From CAYJBH01 sp964369965 (GTDB lineage: Bacteria > Bacillota > Clostridia > Oscillospirales > Ruminococcaceae), in contig CAYJGF010000001.1 in the NCBI GenBank assembly GCA_964369965.1, positions 62,001 to 126,000 of the forward strand: a stretch of DNA of 64,000 nt, written 5' to 3'. Positions 27,331-37,038 of the stretch are shown here, piece after piece (position 1 is the stretch's first letter; every line of letters starts with the position of its first letter). Under the pieces are notes generated by a model. That model was not told the origin of the DNA and ran no database searches. It worked only from the letters and a program-made list of their open reading frames with translations. The translations under genes and the position numbers were made by a program.

Positions 27331-28377
27331 TCACACCAACCCACCATTAAGATACTTAATTATATTCGTTGCAATCTCGGTGAGTGGGAGTTGCCTTTTT
27401 ACCGCGCCGTTGTCGAACGCTACCTTTGGCATTCCGTAGACAACGCTGCTGTCCTTATCCTGCCCAAAGGTGAAAGAGCCGGAGTTTTTCATTGCGAGCA
27501 GACCTTTTGCGCCGTCCGCACCCATGCCGGTCAATATCACCCCCACCGCGTTTTTGCCGGCGGATTTAGCCACCGAGTCAAAAAGGACATCCACCGACGG
27601 GCAATGTCCGCTGACCTTAGTGCCCTTTTTACTGGTTATATAATAGCCTTTTGCGTCGCTTTTCAGCTCCATGTGAAAATCGCCGGCACCGATGATAATC
27701 TTGCCGGCCTCCAGACGGTCGCCGTCCTGCGCCTCTTTAACGCTCATGGCGCAGAGTTTATCCGCACGTGTTGCATACATGCTGGTAAATCCGGCAGGCA
27801 TGTGTTGCACCACCAATATGCCGGGTGAGTTTGCCGGCAGGTGCTTTATCACCTCGAGGATAGCCTCCGTTCCACCGGTGGACGCGCCTATCGCAATCAT
27901 TCGTTTGCTGTCGGGGCGCGCGGATAATGTGCGTCTCACGGCCGGGGTTGCCGTCGGCACACTCCTCGGCATCTTTGCCACACCCACTTTTGCGGTGGAG
28001 GCGACCTTTATCTTGCCGACAATTTCAGCAATAAAGTCGTTGAAATCATTCGCGTTTTTCACCTGTGGTTTGCGTATAAAATCTACCGCCCCCGCACCTA
28101 TGGCATCGAACGCCCTCATCGGCGTCCCACTGACTACCACGACCGGCACGGGAAAGGTCGGTATGAGTTGACGAAGAAGATTAATGCCGTCCAGTTTCGG
28201 CATCTCCACGTCTAAAGTCACCACATCCGGCTTCAAAATCTTTATCTTGCTTATAGCATCAATGCCATCCGAGGCAATACCGATTATCTCTATCGAGCTC
28301 TCCTCGGAAAGTCGCCGTTTTAACATCTCGCTGAAAAAGACGGAGTCGTCCGCTATGAGCAGTCTAATTTTTTGCAT
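27331..28377 (-). CDS. cheB: Chemotaxis protein-glutamate methylesterase CheB
   Basis: A 348-residue protein with an N-terminal receiver domain (acidic pair ADDS, phospho-acceptor Asp56 in TLDVEMP) and a C-terminal methylesterase domain. The catalytic triad is visible: Ser166 in GASTGGT, His192 in VVQHMP and Asp288 in TGMGADGA. It removes methyl groups from chemoreceptor glutamates and deamidates glutamines when phosphorylated by CheA. It is the last che gene in this cluster. Confidence 0.96.
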   Translation of the reverse strand: MQKIRLLIADDSVFFSEMLKRRLSEESSIEIIGIASDGIDAISKIKILKPDVVTLDVEMPKLDGINLLRQLIPTFPVPVVVVSGTPMRAFDAIGAGAVDFIRKPQVKNANDFNDFIAEIVGKIKVASTAKVGVAKMPRSVPTATPAVRRTLSARPDSKRMIAIGASTGGTEAILEVIKHLPANSPGILVVQHMPAGFTSMYATRADKLCAMSVKEAQDGDRLEAGKIIIGAGDFHMELKSDAKGYYITSKKGTKVSGHCPSVDVLFDSVAKSAGKNAVGVILTGMGADGAKGLLAMKNSGSFTFGQDKDSSVVYGMPKVAFDNGAVKRQLPLTEIATNIIKYLNGGLV

Positions 28378-28392
28378 AATATATCAAACCCT

Positions 28393-29217
28393 TTAGTTTT
28401 CACGCTTGTAGATTGCCGGCTTGATGTAGCTGTATCGGGTGGCGTTTCGATTAATGTTTTCGCTGTGTCCTATACAAAGATATCCGCCCGGCACCGTCAC
28501 GTCATAAAATTTTTCCACCAGCTTGTCCTTTGTGGGTTGATCAAAATAGATCATCACGTTGCGACAAAAAATAATGTCAAACGGGCGTTTGTTTTTAAAC
28601 TGGAACGGCTCCATCAGGTTGAGAGGGCGAAATACAACCTCTTTTTTAATTTTGGGCAACATGGTAAAGGTCTTGTTCGCGTTATCCACCGTTAGATACT
28701 TTTTATGCCACTCCGCCGGAATTTCCGACAGCCCCTCGATAGGATAGCTTGCCACCTGTGCCTTGCCCATTGCGCTCTGTGAGATATCGGTTGCAAGTAT
28801 GACGGTATCCCACTGGCTTTTTTTCGCGCCGAAATATTGATCGAGCACCATGGCTATGGTATATGCTTCCTGACCGCTGCTGCAACCTGCTGACCATATT
28901 TTAAGTGATTTCGTGGAGGCGTGTTTTGCCTCCAACTCCGGCAGTATAGTTGAGAGCAAAAAATCAAAATGCTCCTGCTCGCGCATAAAATATGTGTGGT
29001 TGGTAGTGACCTTGTTGAGCAGATTGGTAAGCTCTGTGCCGGTTGTGTCGTTGAAGAGCAGTTTGAGATAGTCGGAAAACTGCGTCAACCCTTTTGACTT
29101 TAAAACACCGGTAAGTCGCCCCTCTACCAAAACACGCTTTTTCGCTAAGGTTATACCGTACTTGTCATAGACAAAATCTACAAGCTGTTTAAATTCACTG
29201 TCGGTAATTGAAATCAT
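28393..29217 (-). CDS. cheR: Chemotaxis methyltransferase CheR
   Basis: A 274-residue SAM-dependent methyltransferase. The N-terminal helical domain carries the receptor-binding part, and the SAM pocket has WSAGCSSGQEAYTIAM. The later FDIIFCRNVMIYF is the CheR catalytic block. It methylates receptor glutamates, opposing CheB. It lies between cheW and cheB with short gaps, in the same operon. Confidence 0.95.
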   Translation of the reverse strand: MISITDSEFKQLVDFVYDKYGITLAKKRVLVEGRLTGVLKSKGLTQFSDYLKLLFNDTTGTELTNLLNKVTTNHTYFMREQEHFDFLLSTILPELEAKHASTKSLKIWSAGCSSGQEAYTIAMVLDQYFGAKKSQWDTVILATDISQSAMGKAQVASYPIEGLSEIPAEWHKKYLTVDNANKTFTMLPKIKKEVVFRPLNLMEPFQFKNKRPFDIIFCRNVMIYFDQPTKDKLVEKFYDVTVPGGYLCIGHSENINRNATRYSYIKPAIYKREN

Positions 29218-29242
29218 AATGTGTATCCCTTTAAAATAGTTG

Positions 29243-29713
29243 CTAAATTCTCATATCCGCTTCAAAAAAGGCATCAAGATTGAGTGTCAATACAAGACGT
29301 TCCCCCATCTTCATGACGGTAGATAGGTATTTGTTATTCTCGTTTTCACTTTGATTTGGCAGACTTACCATCTTGTTGCTGTCCACACTCACGACATCGC
29401 TGACGCTGTCAACGACAATCCCGAGAGCCATATCACGATAGTTGACCACGACGATGCTGGTCTGCTCGTCGTACTCCCTCTCCTCCATCATAAATTTAGT
29501 GCGTATATTGATTATCGGGACTATTTTACCGCGTAGGTTTATAATTCCCTTAACATACTCCGGCACGTGTGGCACACAGGTTATTGCCTGAATGCTGATA
29601 ATCTCAATGACGTTAACAAGCTCGACGCCGTAGACAACGTCCTCCACATAAAATGTTAAAAAACTGCCTTTAAGATCGTCAGAGACCATCGCCGTTTTGT
29701 TTGTATCAGACAT
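29243..29713 (-). CDS. cheW: Chemotaxis adaptor CheW
   Basis: A 156-residue CheW-like domain protein. FLTFYVEDVVYGVELVNVIE opens the fold, and VKGIINLRGKIVPIINIR is the characteristic central block. It links the CheA kinase to chemoreceptors at the membrane. No receptor (MCP) gene is in this window. It is located between cheA and cheR. Confidence 0.95.
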   Translation of the reverse strand: MSDTNKTAMVSDDLKGSFLTFYVEDVVYGVELVNVIEIISIQAITCVPHVPEYVKGIINLRGKIVPIINIRTKFMMEEREYDEQTSIVVVNYRDMALGIVVDSVSDVVSVDSNKMVSLPNQSENENNKYLSTVMKMGERLVLTLNLDAFFEADMRI

Positions 29714-29755
29714 ATTTTATATCGTTCCTTTCCGAAAAATTATTGTTTTGAAAAC

Positions 29756-31849
29756 TTATCCTTTATTAAGCAACTTGTTGGCGTCCAGAATTAAACTGAT
29801 ACTGCCGTCGCCCAAAATGGTACAACCGGCAAGCCCGTGACCTTTTATGTCATAGCCGTTGAAGAAGGTCGGGAAGGACTTTACAACCACCTGTTGCTCA
29901 CCGATAAGCTCGTCGGCGAAGATGCACGCCATTTTTTTCTCACTCTCGACCAGAAGCAGAATGCCGTCCTCGATGTTGGTCTTTTCGGTCGGGAAGTTGA
30001 ATTTCTGGTGCAGACGGATAATCGGGTGGCAGTCACCGCGGAGCATTATCATCTCGTTGCCGTCCACGTCATGCAAAAGTTGGCTCGGGTCGGTCACCTT
30101 GAACGACTGTTTTATGGATGTGATCGGGATGGTGAATATTGCGTTGCCGACCGACAACTCCATGCCGTCCACGATGGCAAGTGTGAGCGGTATTTTTATG
30201 GTAAAGGAGCTACCCTGCCCCGGCTCGCTCGTCACCGAGATACTACCGTTACACTTCTCGATATTTTGGCGGACAACGTCCATGCCGACGCCACGTCCGG
30301 AAAACTCCGTCACCTTTTCATTGGTGGAAAATCCGGGGAGCATTATCAGCTGATATATCTCGTTGGTGGTATACTCACTTTCCGGCTTGACAAGCAGACC
30401 GTTATCGCGAGCCTTTTTAAGCAGTTTTTCGGCGTTAAGACCGCCGCCGTCATCTATAATGTTTATGACAATTTCGCCGCCGATATTTTGCGCCGATAGG
30501 GTGAGTTTACCGCAGGCAGGTTTGCCGTTTGCTATACGCACGTCGGTCGGCTCGATACCGTGGTCCATCGAGTTGCGAATCATGTGCATGAACGGGTCGG
30601 TGATGCTGTCAATGATGGTTTTATCAATCTCGGTATCACCGCCGATGGTGACCAGCTCCACATCCTTGTCCAGTTTTTTGCTCATATCACGCACAATGCG
30701 GTTCATCTTTTGATAAAGACCGTTGAGCGGAACCATACGGATAGACATGACAACATCCTGCAACTCGTCGGTCAACTTGCGCAGTTGACGTGTCGCCTTA
30801 TAAAAGCTGTCCAATGGCAGGCCTTTGAGCTCGGGGTTGGAGGCGACCATCGCCTCGGCGGTCACAATTTCGCCCATCAAATCCATCAGCTGATCCAGCT
30901 TTTGTTGATTGACGCTGATAAGGTTTTGTTTTTTAGCGCCGCTGTCCGCCGCGGCTGTCGGTGCGGATTTCGCCGGAGCGGGTGAGGATTTGACATCCGG
31001 TGTCGGCGCAGCCTCGGCCGTCGAGATATTGTCCTGATTGTTTGGGTTGTCAACTATGGTGCCGCCCTGCTCGGTGATTATTTCATAACTTTTGATGTTG
31101 ACGGCGGTCTCGATAGCGTCATACACCTCCTGTGGGTCACCGCTACAGGTGAAACGCACCAAAAAGCCATGCGCTATGATATCGGAGGCGCAATCGGAGT
31201 TGTTCTCGGGGTTAGCAGGGTCACTCTCTAAATGGTCGCAGAGATCCTTGATGGTGTTAAGTAACATGAACGCACGTATGTTCTCCATCTGGCAACCGTC
31301 CTCGAAAAACACCTTGACGCTGTGCATATTTTCAACAATGCCTGCATTGATACCTGCATTTACAATTTCCGTTGGTGCACCCTCGGCGCTGTCCGCCGCA
31401 CTCTGAGTATTTGCCGCAGGTGCCGCACCACCTTTGAGCACAACAACTTGATCCTTTATCCTGTTGACGATGGAGGTGGAATCGGTCGGCTCATAGCTAC
31501 TGATATCCTCCTGGATTTTGTCCACCTCGTTTTTAAGGAAGTCACTGCTTTGAAAAACGCAATCAAACAGACCGGAGCTATCGGACTTTGCACTCTCCGG
31601 CTTTTCTCGGATGATAAAAAACATATCCTCCACATGGTGAGCAAGTGCCGACACACCCTCCAACCCCATCATGGCAGAAGATCCTTTGACGGTGTGCATT
31701 ATGCGAAAAATCTCGTTGATGGCGTCCTCGTCAAACTCACCCATACGCTCGCTGTTAAGCATAATCTCGTCGAGTTGATCGAGTAGGGTTTGTGTTTCAA
31801 ATAAAAACACCTCTAACATCGGCTCTACGCTGGGGTCAAAAACACTCAT
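29756..31849 (-). CDS. cheA: Chemotaxis histidine kinase CheA
   Basis: A 697-residue CheA with all five domains: P1 Hpt (phosphorylated His52 in IMHTVKGSS), a P2-like response-regulator binding region near 180-270, P3 dimerisation, P4 ATPase (MDHGIEPTDVRIANGKP and GRGVGMDVVRQNIEK) and a C-terminal CheW-like P5. The linker near residue 290 is rich in Pro/Ala. The ATG at 31849 has AAAGGATAACC upstream; 23 further codons in the same frame are not part of the gene. A cheY gene is not seen in the window, so the phospho-acceptor must be elsewhere or CheB. Confidence 0.95.
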   Translation of the reverse strand: MSVFDPSVEPMLEVFLFETQTLLDQLDEIMLNSERMGEFDEDAINEIFRIMHTVKGSSAMMGLEGVSALAHHVEDMFFIIREKPESAKSDSSGLFDCVFQSSDFLKNEVDKIQEDISSYEPTDSTSIVNRIKDQVVVLKGGAAPAANTQSAADSAEGAPTEIVNAGINAGIVENMHSVKVFFEDGCQMENIRAFMLLNTIKDLCDHLESDPANPENNSDCASDIIAHGFLVRFTCSGDPQEVYDAIETAVNIKSYEIITEQGGTIVDNPNNQDNISTAEAAPTPDVKSSPAPAKSAPTAAADSGAKKQNLISVNQQKLDQLMDLMGEIVTAEAMVASNPELKGLPLDSFYKATRQLRKLTDELQDVVMSIRMVPLNGLYQKMNRIVRDMSKKLDKDVELVTIGGDTEIDKTIIDSITDPFMHMIRNSMDHGIEPTDVRIANGKPACGKLTLSAQNIGGEIVINIIDDGGGLNAEKLLKKARDNGLLVKPESEYTTNEIYQLIMLPGFSTNEKVTEFSGRGVGMDVVRQNIEKCNGSISVTSEPGQGSSFTIKIPLTLAIVDGMELSVGNAIFTIPITSIKQSFKVTDPSQLLHDVDGNEMIMLRGDCHPIIRLHQKFNFPTEKTNIEDGILLLVESEKKMACIFADELIGEQQVVVKSFPTFFNGYDIKGHGLAGCTILGDGSISLILDANKLLNKG

Positions 31850-32042
31850 AAGGTTATCCTTTCTTGGCTTTTGCTTAATCTTCGCATGTCGCATAAAAAC
31901 AGTGCTGTCGACAAACACGAAAAACTTTTAAAATTTTTTGTCAAATAACTATTTAATTTGACTGTCATATATAGTATAATGGTTTTGGACGAAATAGTAA
32001 AGTCGTTTTTTAAAAAAAATTATTAACATTTTGCAGGAATTA

Positions 32043-33524
32043 ATGGCTGATATACTAAGAGTATCATTTCCCGGCTCGGAAAAAACCTATATTAACCCAA
32101 CTAAGGTGCCTCCCGAAGTGAGCTCACCTTTTAATCTCGTCGACCTTGCGAGGGTGGTAAAACCGCACGCAGACGACGCGATGATGCAACAAAACAACAA
32201 TCAGCTGGATCATAGTGAGGCCCCTGCAATATTGCAGGAAATGTTAAAGGACCCCAAGGTTACGGTCGGTTTTCTGCGAAATATTTTTAGGTTAGAGGAG
32301 ATTTTTCGACTTTTACCCGGCAACAATGCGGTGGTAACCGACGAATTGCAGGAATTGTTTAACAAATTAATGTTAAAGCCGGAGGATCTTTTAAACGAAC
32401 TTTTAAAACAATCTCTTTCCTCCTCGAAATTTCAAGGGGATGCTTTTTCAATACTTCGAGGGTTGGAGCTGGGCGGCGATCTTCGCATGAAGGAGGCAAT
32501 AGCATCGTTTTTAAAAGCGTTCAGCGGCTCACAAAGTGCGTCGGACATACTGCGCTCAATCGCCAACAACCTGCGATATCTCGGTGAAAACCAACAGGCA
32601 CTAAAAGACCTCTCGGGGAAGTTTTTGTCTTTAGCCGACAGCTTTGCAAGGGCGAACCCCGGTGATTTCGAGAGTTTAAAAGGTCAGGTGTTGGAGCTGT
32701 TAAAACAGCAAAGCGGTAGTATTTTAAACTCTCCCTCGCTACAAAAGGTCAGCGCGATACTCATATATAACCTGTCCCGTTTTCAGGATAACGCCGATTT
32801 TTTGCCCCAATCGCTGGAAAAACTGTCGAGCGTCCTCGCTCGTGAGGGGGAATGGGCACAAAGCCTTTTAAAGGATTTGACGGGAAAACTTGAAAACACC
32901 GAGCTTAAAAACACGCTTTTTAACATTCTGTATGCCGATAAGCCGAACTACAGCGAATTTTTAAAGGGACTTCTCTCCTCCCTTTCGGGCGGTACGGCGG
33001 AACAAAACTCTTCAAAGGTTATGGACGCACTGGTCGGAATATTATTAAAGGAGGGGCGACTCGCCGACTTGAAACTTGTGACCGACGATAAAATTGACGA
33101 CATAATAACAAGTCTCTTATCCTCCCCCTGCAACTACACCCCACTTTTGCATTTTGTCATACCGCTTGACTTTTTTGACATGCGCGCCTTTGCCGAAATG
33201 TGGGTGGACAACAATCCACAGCATAGCTCGGGTGAGGAACGCGACGACGAACAACATCTGCTCATCGCCTTTGAGATAGAGGGGATAGGTTCTTTCGAGA
33301 CGGAGATTTACACGAGCGGCAAGGATATGCATGTTTTAATCCTTTGCCCCGAGCGATATATCGAGGATTTCAAGGTCATGGAGCGCTCGCTGTCCAAAAT
33401 AGTTTCTAAAAGTGGGTATCGCCTTAAAGATTGCAGGATAGATGAACTGGTACGAGGTCGCAGCCTGATGGAGGTATTCCCCGACCTGCCACACAGGAGG
33501 CTGGGACTCGGGGTTAAGGCATGA
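32043..33524 (+). CDS. YlqG/FliK-like hook-length-control type protein
   Basis: A 493-residue soluble protein. The long middle part is made of amphipathic, Leu-rich helices (LKDLSGKFLSLADSFA, LKGQVLELLKQQSG) without known motifs. The last 100 residues (from LIAFEIEGIGSFETEIYTSG to the end) look like the globular C-terminal domain of FliK-type proteins. B. subtilis YlqG has the same arrangement and is also followed by a FlhB-like gene. AGGA lies just before the ATG at 32043. Function in flagellar export is inferred from context only. It is divergent from cheA. Confidence 0.65.
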   Translation: MADILRVSFPGSEKTYINPTKVPPEVSSPFNLVDLARVVKPHADDAMMQQNNNQLDHSEAPAILQEMLKDPKVTVGFLRNIFRLEEIFRLLPGNNAVVTDELQELFNKLMLKPEDLLNELLKQSLSSSKFQGDAFSILRGLELGGDLRMKEAIASFLKAFSGSQSASDILRSIANNLRYLGENQQALKDLSGKFLSLADSFARANPGDFESLKGQVLELLKQQSGSILNSPSLQKVSAILIYNLSRFQDNADFLPQSLEKLSSVLAREGEWAQSLLKDLTGKLENTELKNTLFNILYADKPNYSEFLKGLLSSLSGGTAEQNSSKVMDALVGILLKEGRLADLKLVTDDKIDDIITSLLSSPCNYTPLLHFVIPLDFFDMRAFAEMWVDNNPQHSSGEERDDEQHLLIAFEIEGIGSFETEIYTSGKDMHVLILCPERYIEDFKVMERSLSKIVSKSGYRLKDCRIDELVRGRSLMEVFPDLPHRRLGLGVKA

Positions 33525-33525
33525 A

Positions 33526-33713
33526 TTTAGTGAATAGTGAAGAGTGAATAATGAATAGTTATGGAAACGGTTTCGCCTTTTTTATTAATAATATTTTAAC
33601 ATATTGTGATATTGCAATGTTGCGGTGGGGTCACGACCTTACCCCACGAACAAACCCTATAAATCCATCGCCGTAGGCGATACCACAACTCTTCACTCTT
33701 CACTATTAACTAA
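33526..33713. repeat. MITE-like element with terminal inverted repeats
   Basis: A non-coding element of about 188 bases between two co-oriented motility genes. The left end TTAGTGAATAGTGAAGAGTGAA is matched, inverted, by TTCACTCTTCACTATTAACTAA at the right end. The inverted similarity continues inward to about 50 bases per side (AGTTATGGAAACGG against ATCGCCTACGGC and so on). The centre holds a GTGGGGT/ACCCCAC hairpin. No transposase is encoded. Confidence 0.7.
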
Positions 33714-33790
33714 AATACATGCCCCGATAATAAAACACAGATAAACCCTCAATATAAATTACAACAACAACCCCAACGAAAGGAAAAACG

Positions 33791-34126
33791 GTGCCCTCAC
33801 GAGATAAAAAGGCGGTTGCTCTTAAATATGAGCCGGACAGTGATGCGGCGCCGGTGGTCGTTGCCGCCGGATACGGTGAGATTGCAAGCCGGATAATCGA
33901 CGTCGGTGAACAGCGCGGCATACCGGTTTTTCGCGATGACAGCACCGCGTCACTGCTGTGCATGTTGGAGGTCGGTCGCAACGTGCCGGTGGAATTGTAT
34001 GAGGTTGTTGCCGCCATATATATAGAACTTATGACCATATCACAAAAGATTAAAGGGGGCACTGTCCCGATAGAAACGCTTATAAACTTAGATGAAAGGA
34101 GCCAAGAGGATGATAAACCTGTTTAA
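33791..34126 (+). CDS. FlhB C-terminal-domain protein (YlqH-like)
   Basis: A 111-residue protein that matches only the cytoplasmic C-terminal domain of flagellar export protein FlhB: KKAVALKYEPDSDAAPVVVA, then GEQRGIPVFRDDSTASLL and VPVELYEVVAAIYIEL. The autocleavage motif NPTH is absent and there is no membrane part. B. subtilis YlqH is a similar stand-alone domain and can replace the FlhB domain in some tests. It starts with GTG after AAAGGA. It overlaps the PilZ gene by 17 bases. Confidence 0.85.
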   Translation: MPSRDKKAVALKYEPDSDAAPVVVAAGYGEIASRIIDVGEQRGIPVFRDDSTASLLCMLEVGRNVPVELYEVVAAIYIELMTISQKIKGGTVPIETLINLDERSQEDDKPV

Positions 34127-34934
34127 GAAAAAACCTGCCCACCAACCTACCGAAAAGGAAAAAAACTCCCTTGTCGACCTATATTGCGAGATTGCAAAGG
34201 ACGATAACACCATTTTAGGCTACGGGAATGTTATAAACGAAAAACCGGACGAAATAGAAATTTCTTACAGTCACATGATACGCAACCTGTCTATCGGGGA
34301 AAATATACGTCTTACCTTCTACAACGATACCGACAACAACCTTGTGCTTACCTGCGTAATTATTTCAGCACAGAACCTCTCGGCGATCTTGAAAATCTCC
34401 GACCGTTCGGTCATGACCAACCATCGCACCAACTTCCGCTCACGCGTTTTTGTCCCCGGGACACTGCTCTTTGATCCCACACTTGAGGACGATATCGACG
34501 ATTCGATAGAATACGAAATTGAAATAAACGACATATCCCTGTCCGGTTTGATGCTTATGTGTGAGGCGGACTTAAATGTCGGCGACGCTTGTGTGGTCAC
34601 CTTTCGCCTGCCGAACGAGACGATGTATCTTCCGTCAATCATAAAAAGACGGATAAATCGCCCCGATAATGTTCACCGCCAGTACGGTCTTGAATTCTGT
34701 GAGCCAACCGTCAAACAGGTGGACGCTATCTGCCAATTCTTATTCCTGCTCGACACCGCAATGAGGCAACTGCGAAGTGAAAAACTAAGCGACTTTAAAT
34801 TGTTTGAAAACTCGTGGGAGTTAATCCGTGAGTGGGCAAGGAGCTATAACGAAAAAACCCCGAGTATGCTCGGCAGATATAACCGTCGAGGTATAGCGGG
34901 ACCGAACAACTACTTTAGAAGGAAAGAACGATAG
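34110..34934 (+). CDS. PilZ-domain protein, likely c-di-GMP receptor
   Basis: A 274-residue protein with an N-terminal YcgR-like domain (about 1-100) and a PilZ domain. The c-di-GMP binding residues are intact: RxxxR at 106-110 (RTNFR) and DxSxxG at 141-146 (DISLSG). The C-terminal helix tail is variable. YcgR/YpfB-type proteins slow flagellar motility on binding c-di-GMP, which fits the che/ylqH context. AAAGGAG lies eight bases before the ATG at 34110; the frame open to 34092 is not used. The tail is rich in Arg. Confidence 0.88.
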   Translation: MINLFKKKPAHQPTEKEKNSLVDLYCEIAKDDNTILGYGNVINEKPDEIEISYSHMIRNLSIGENIRLTFYNDTDNNLVLTCVIISAQNLSAILKISDRSVMTNHRTNFRSRVFVPGTLLFDPTLEDDIDDSIEYEIEINDISLSGLMLMCEADLNVGDACVVTFRLPNETMYLPSIIKRRINRPDNVHRQYGLEFCEPTVKQVDAICQFLFLLDTAMRQLRSEKLSDFKLFENSWELIREWARSYNEKTPSMLGRYNRRGIAGPNNYFRRKER

Positions 34935-34951
34935 AGAGGAACAACACCCAT

Positions 34952-37036
34952 ATGCAGTCGGAAAACAGAATTTTTGCACTTGATATCGGCACACGCAACG
35001 TGGTCGGCTTGGTCGGCACATACGAAAAAGGTGTCTTTAAAACCGAGGCCATGCACAGCGAGGAGCACCGCGAACGTGCCATGATGGACGGTCAGATTGA
35101 GGACATTAATCAGGTCGCCGAGGTGGTGCGCTCGGTGCACACCGAGCTTACAAAACGCCTCGATGTCGAGCTGTCGGAGGTCTATGTCGCGGCGGCAGGT
35201 CGCGCCTTGCTTACAACACGCGGTGAGGCAACACTGCCGAGTGCGCCTTCCGTCGGGGTTACCCCGAACCAGATAGCGGAGTTGCAACTCCTCGCCATCG
35301 ACGATGCCTACAGTAAATTGGAGGCGACGGCAGGAGCAGGCGACATGACCTGTGTCGGTCATTCCATCATAGGTTTTCGACTGGACGGGCATAAATTTTC
35401 CTCCTTGCTTAACCACAAGGGTGAGAAAATCGAGGTGGAGATAATAGCGACCTTTCTGCCGGGGCAGGTGGTGGACAGCCTTTATACCGCCATGAACCTC
35501 GCCGGTCTTGTGGTCGCCGGTCTCACCCTCGAGCCTATCGCCGCCATGAATGCAATAGTCCCGAAAGAGCTCCGCTCGCTCAACATCGCGCTGGTCGATA
35601 TCGGCGCCGGCACGAGCGATATCGCGATCTCGTCGGACGGCGCAATCTCGGCGTACACCATGGCGACCTATGCCGGCGACGAGATAACCGAGAGGATTGT
35701 CTCGCAGTACATAGTGGACTTTAATATGGCGGAGGTGATGAAGCAGTCGCTTGATCGCACCGAGATTAGCTACACCGACATTCTCGGCAATGAAATGAGC
35801 GTTACCTCAACCGAGTTGCAGGAGGTCATAAGCCCTGCAGTTGAGGAGCTATCGATCACTATCTGCAACAATATTGAGGAGGCAAACGGCAAGCCGCCTC
35901 AGGCGATATTCCTCGTCGGCGGTGGCAGTAAGGTTGCCGGTCTCGCGCCGCTCGTCGCAGGGGGACTGTCGATGGACGCTAACCGCGTCGCGATAGGTGG
36001 CAACAACTACATGAAAAAGATGGTGGTGTCCGACTTTGATGTGTCCGACCCGAGCTTTGCGACCCCGTTCGGAATAGCGATAACTGCCGGCAGTATGATG
36101 GGTGAAGACGGATTTTATGCCTTTGTCAACGGCAAGAAGATACGGCTTTATTCCTCGGAAAATCAGACGGTCATGGATGCTCTTTTGCTGTGCGGTTATA
36201 AATACAGTCAACTTTTAGGTCGTCCGGCAAAGCCGTTGCAGTTTGTATTATGTGGCAACAACAAAACAATCTCCGGCAGTTTTGCTACGGCGGCGGTGAT
36301 AACCGTTAACGGCGATAGCGCAGGAATAAGCACCGTTTTACAACGCGCCGATAAAATCACTATAGAGGTTGCGATAGACGGCGTGGACGCGAGTGCAACG
36401 ATAGGGGACGTACTGCCGGAGGTTAAAAAGGAGCAGTTTGTCACCGTCGCGGAGCACCCTCTGCGATTTGGCAGCTTTGCATATCTAAACGCACAGCCTA
36501 CCACCGCCGAACGGGAGATATCGAGCGGCGACGTTGTGGAGGAGACAAAGATAACGACCCTTGGGGAGCTTATGGCGGCGGCGGAACTTGATATCTACAG
36601 CTATGATCTGCGTTTAAACGGTGAGATTTTGGAGGCGGACTATATCCTCAAAGACGGTGACGAAATAACCATCGGTGAGGATGAGATTATGGAGATGCCG
36701 CAAAACAGCTTCACCACTCAGGAGGGGCAGGACTCACAGCAGGAGGGTGCGAATTCTCCCCCCGTGGATTACGGTGAGAATACCGACGAGGCAGGCGATG
36801 TCACCGCCCCCACAACCCCCTCAAACTCGTTAGAGGTGCTTATTAACGACAAACCGGTTCAACTGCCACAAAAGCAGGATAAATCTCCCTATCTTTTCGT
36901 GGATATGTTAAACTATATAGATATCGACCCGACAACCCCTAAGAGTAATATTAAAATTACGAAAAACGGCTATAACGCCTCCTACCTCGATGTCGTCAAG
37001 GTGGGGGACAGGATTGATGTCAGTTGGGAGGAGTAG
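34952..37036 (+). CDS. FtsA/PilM-like actin-fold ATPase with long C-terminal extension
   Basis: A 694-residue protein. The first 390 residues are an actin-like FtsA/PilM fold: ALDIGTRNVVGLVG (phosphate 1), LVDIGAGTSDIAIS (phosphate 2) and IFLVGGGSKVAGL (adenosine site). A SHS2-like subdomain lies between. The remaining 300 residues contain several small beta-rich repeats, with a low-complexity acidic linker near residue 590-620. No membrane-targeting amphipathic helix is obvious at the end. It is not the main FtsA, since no ftsZ is adjacent; large FtsA-like proteins of this kind occur in Clostridia with unknown roles. It starts 17 bases after the PilZ gene. Confidence 0.8.
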   Translation: MQSENRIFALDIGTRNVVGLVGTYEKGVFKTEAMHSEEHRERAMMDGQIEDINQVAEVVRSVHTELTKRLDVELSEVYVAAAGRALLTTRGEATLPSAPSVGVTPNQIAELQLLAIDDAYSKLEATAGAGDMTCVGHSIIGFRLDGHKFSSLLNHKGEKIEVEIIATFLPGQVVDSLYTAMNLAGLVVAGLTLEPIAAMNAIVPKELRSLNIALVDIGAGTSDIAISSDGAISAYTMATYAGDEITERIVSQYIVDFNMAEVMKQSLDRTEISYTDILGNEMSVTSTELQEVISPAVEELSITICNNIEEANGKPPQAIFLVGGGSKVAGLAPLVAGGLSMDANRVAIGGNNYMKKMVVSDFDVSDPSFATPFGIAITAGSMMGEDGFYAFVNGKKIRLYSSENQTVMDALLLCGYKYSQLLGRPAKPLQFVLCGNNKTISGSFATAAVITVNGDSAGISTVLQRADKITIEVAIDGVDASATIGDVLPEVKKEQFVTVAEHPLRFGSFAYLNAQPTTAEREISSGDVVEETKITTLGELMAAAELDIYSYDLRLNGEILEADYILKDGDEITIGEDEIMEMPQNSFTTQEGQDSQQEGANSPPVDYGENTDEAGDVTAPTTPSNSLEVLINDKPVQLPQKQDKSPYLFVDMLNYIDIDPTTPKSNIKITKNGYNASYLDVVKVGDRIDVSWEE

Positions 37037-37038
37037 CG

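Noticed and set aside
31849..32043. Sigma-28 (SigD) promoter for cheA, TAAA-N15-TCGACA on the minus strand, and a TATAAT at 31975 for the plus strand
   Set aside because: The first differs too much from CCGATAT, and the second has only a weak -35 box (TTTAAT); neither is strong enough to list.
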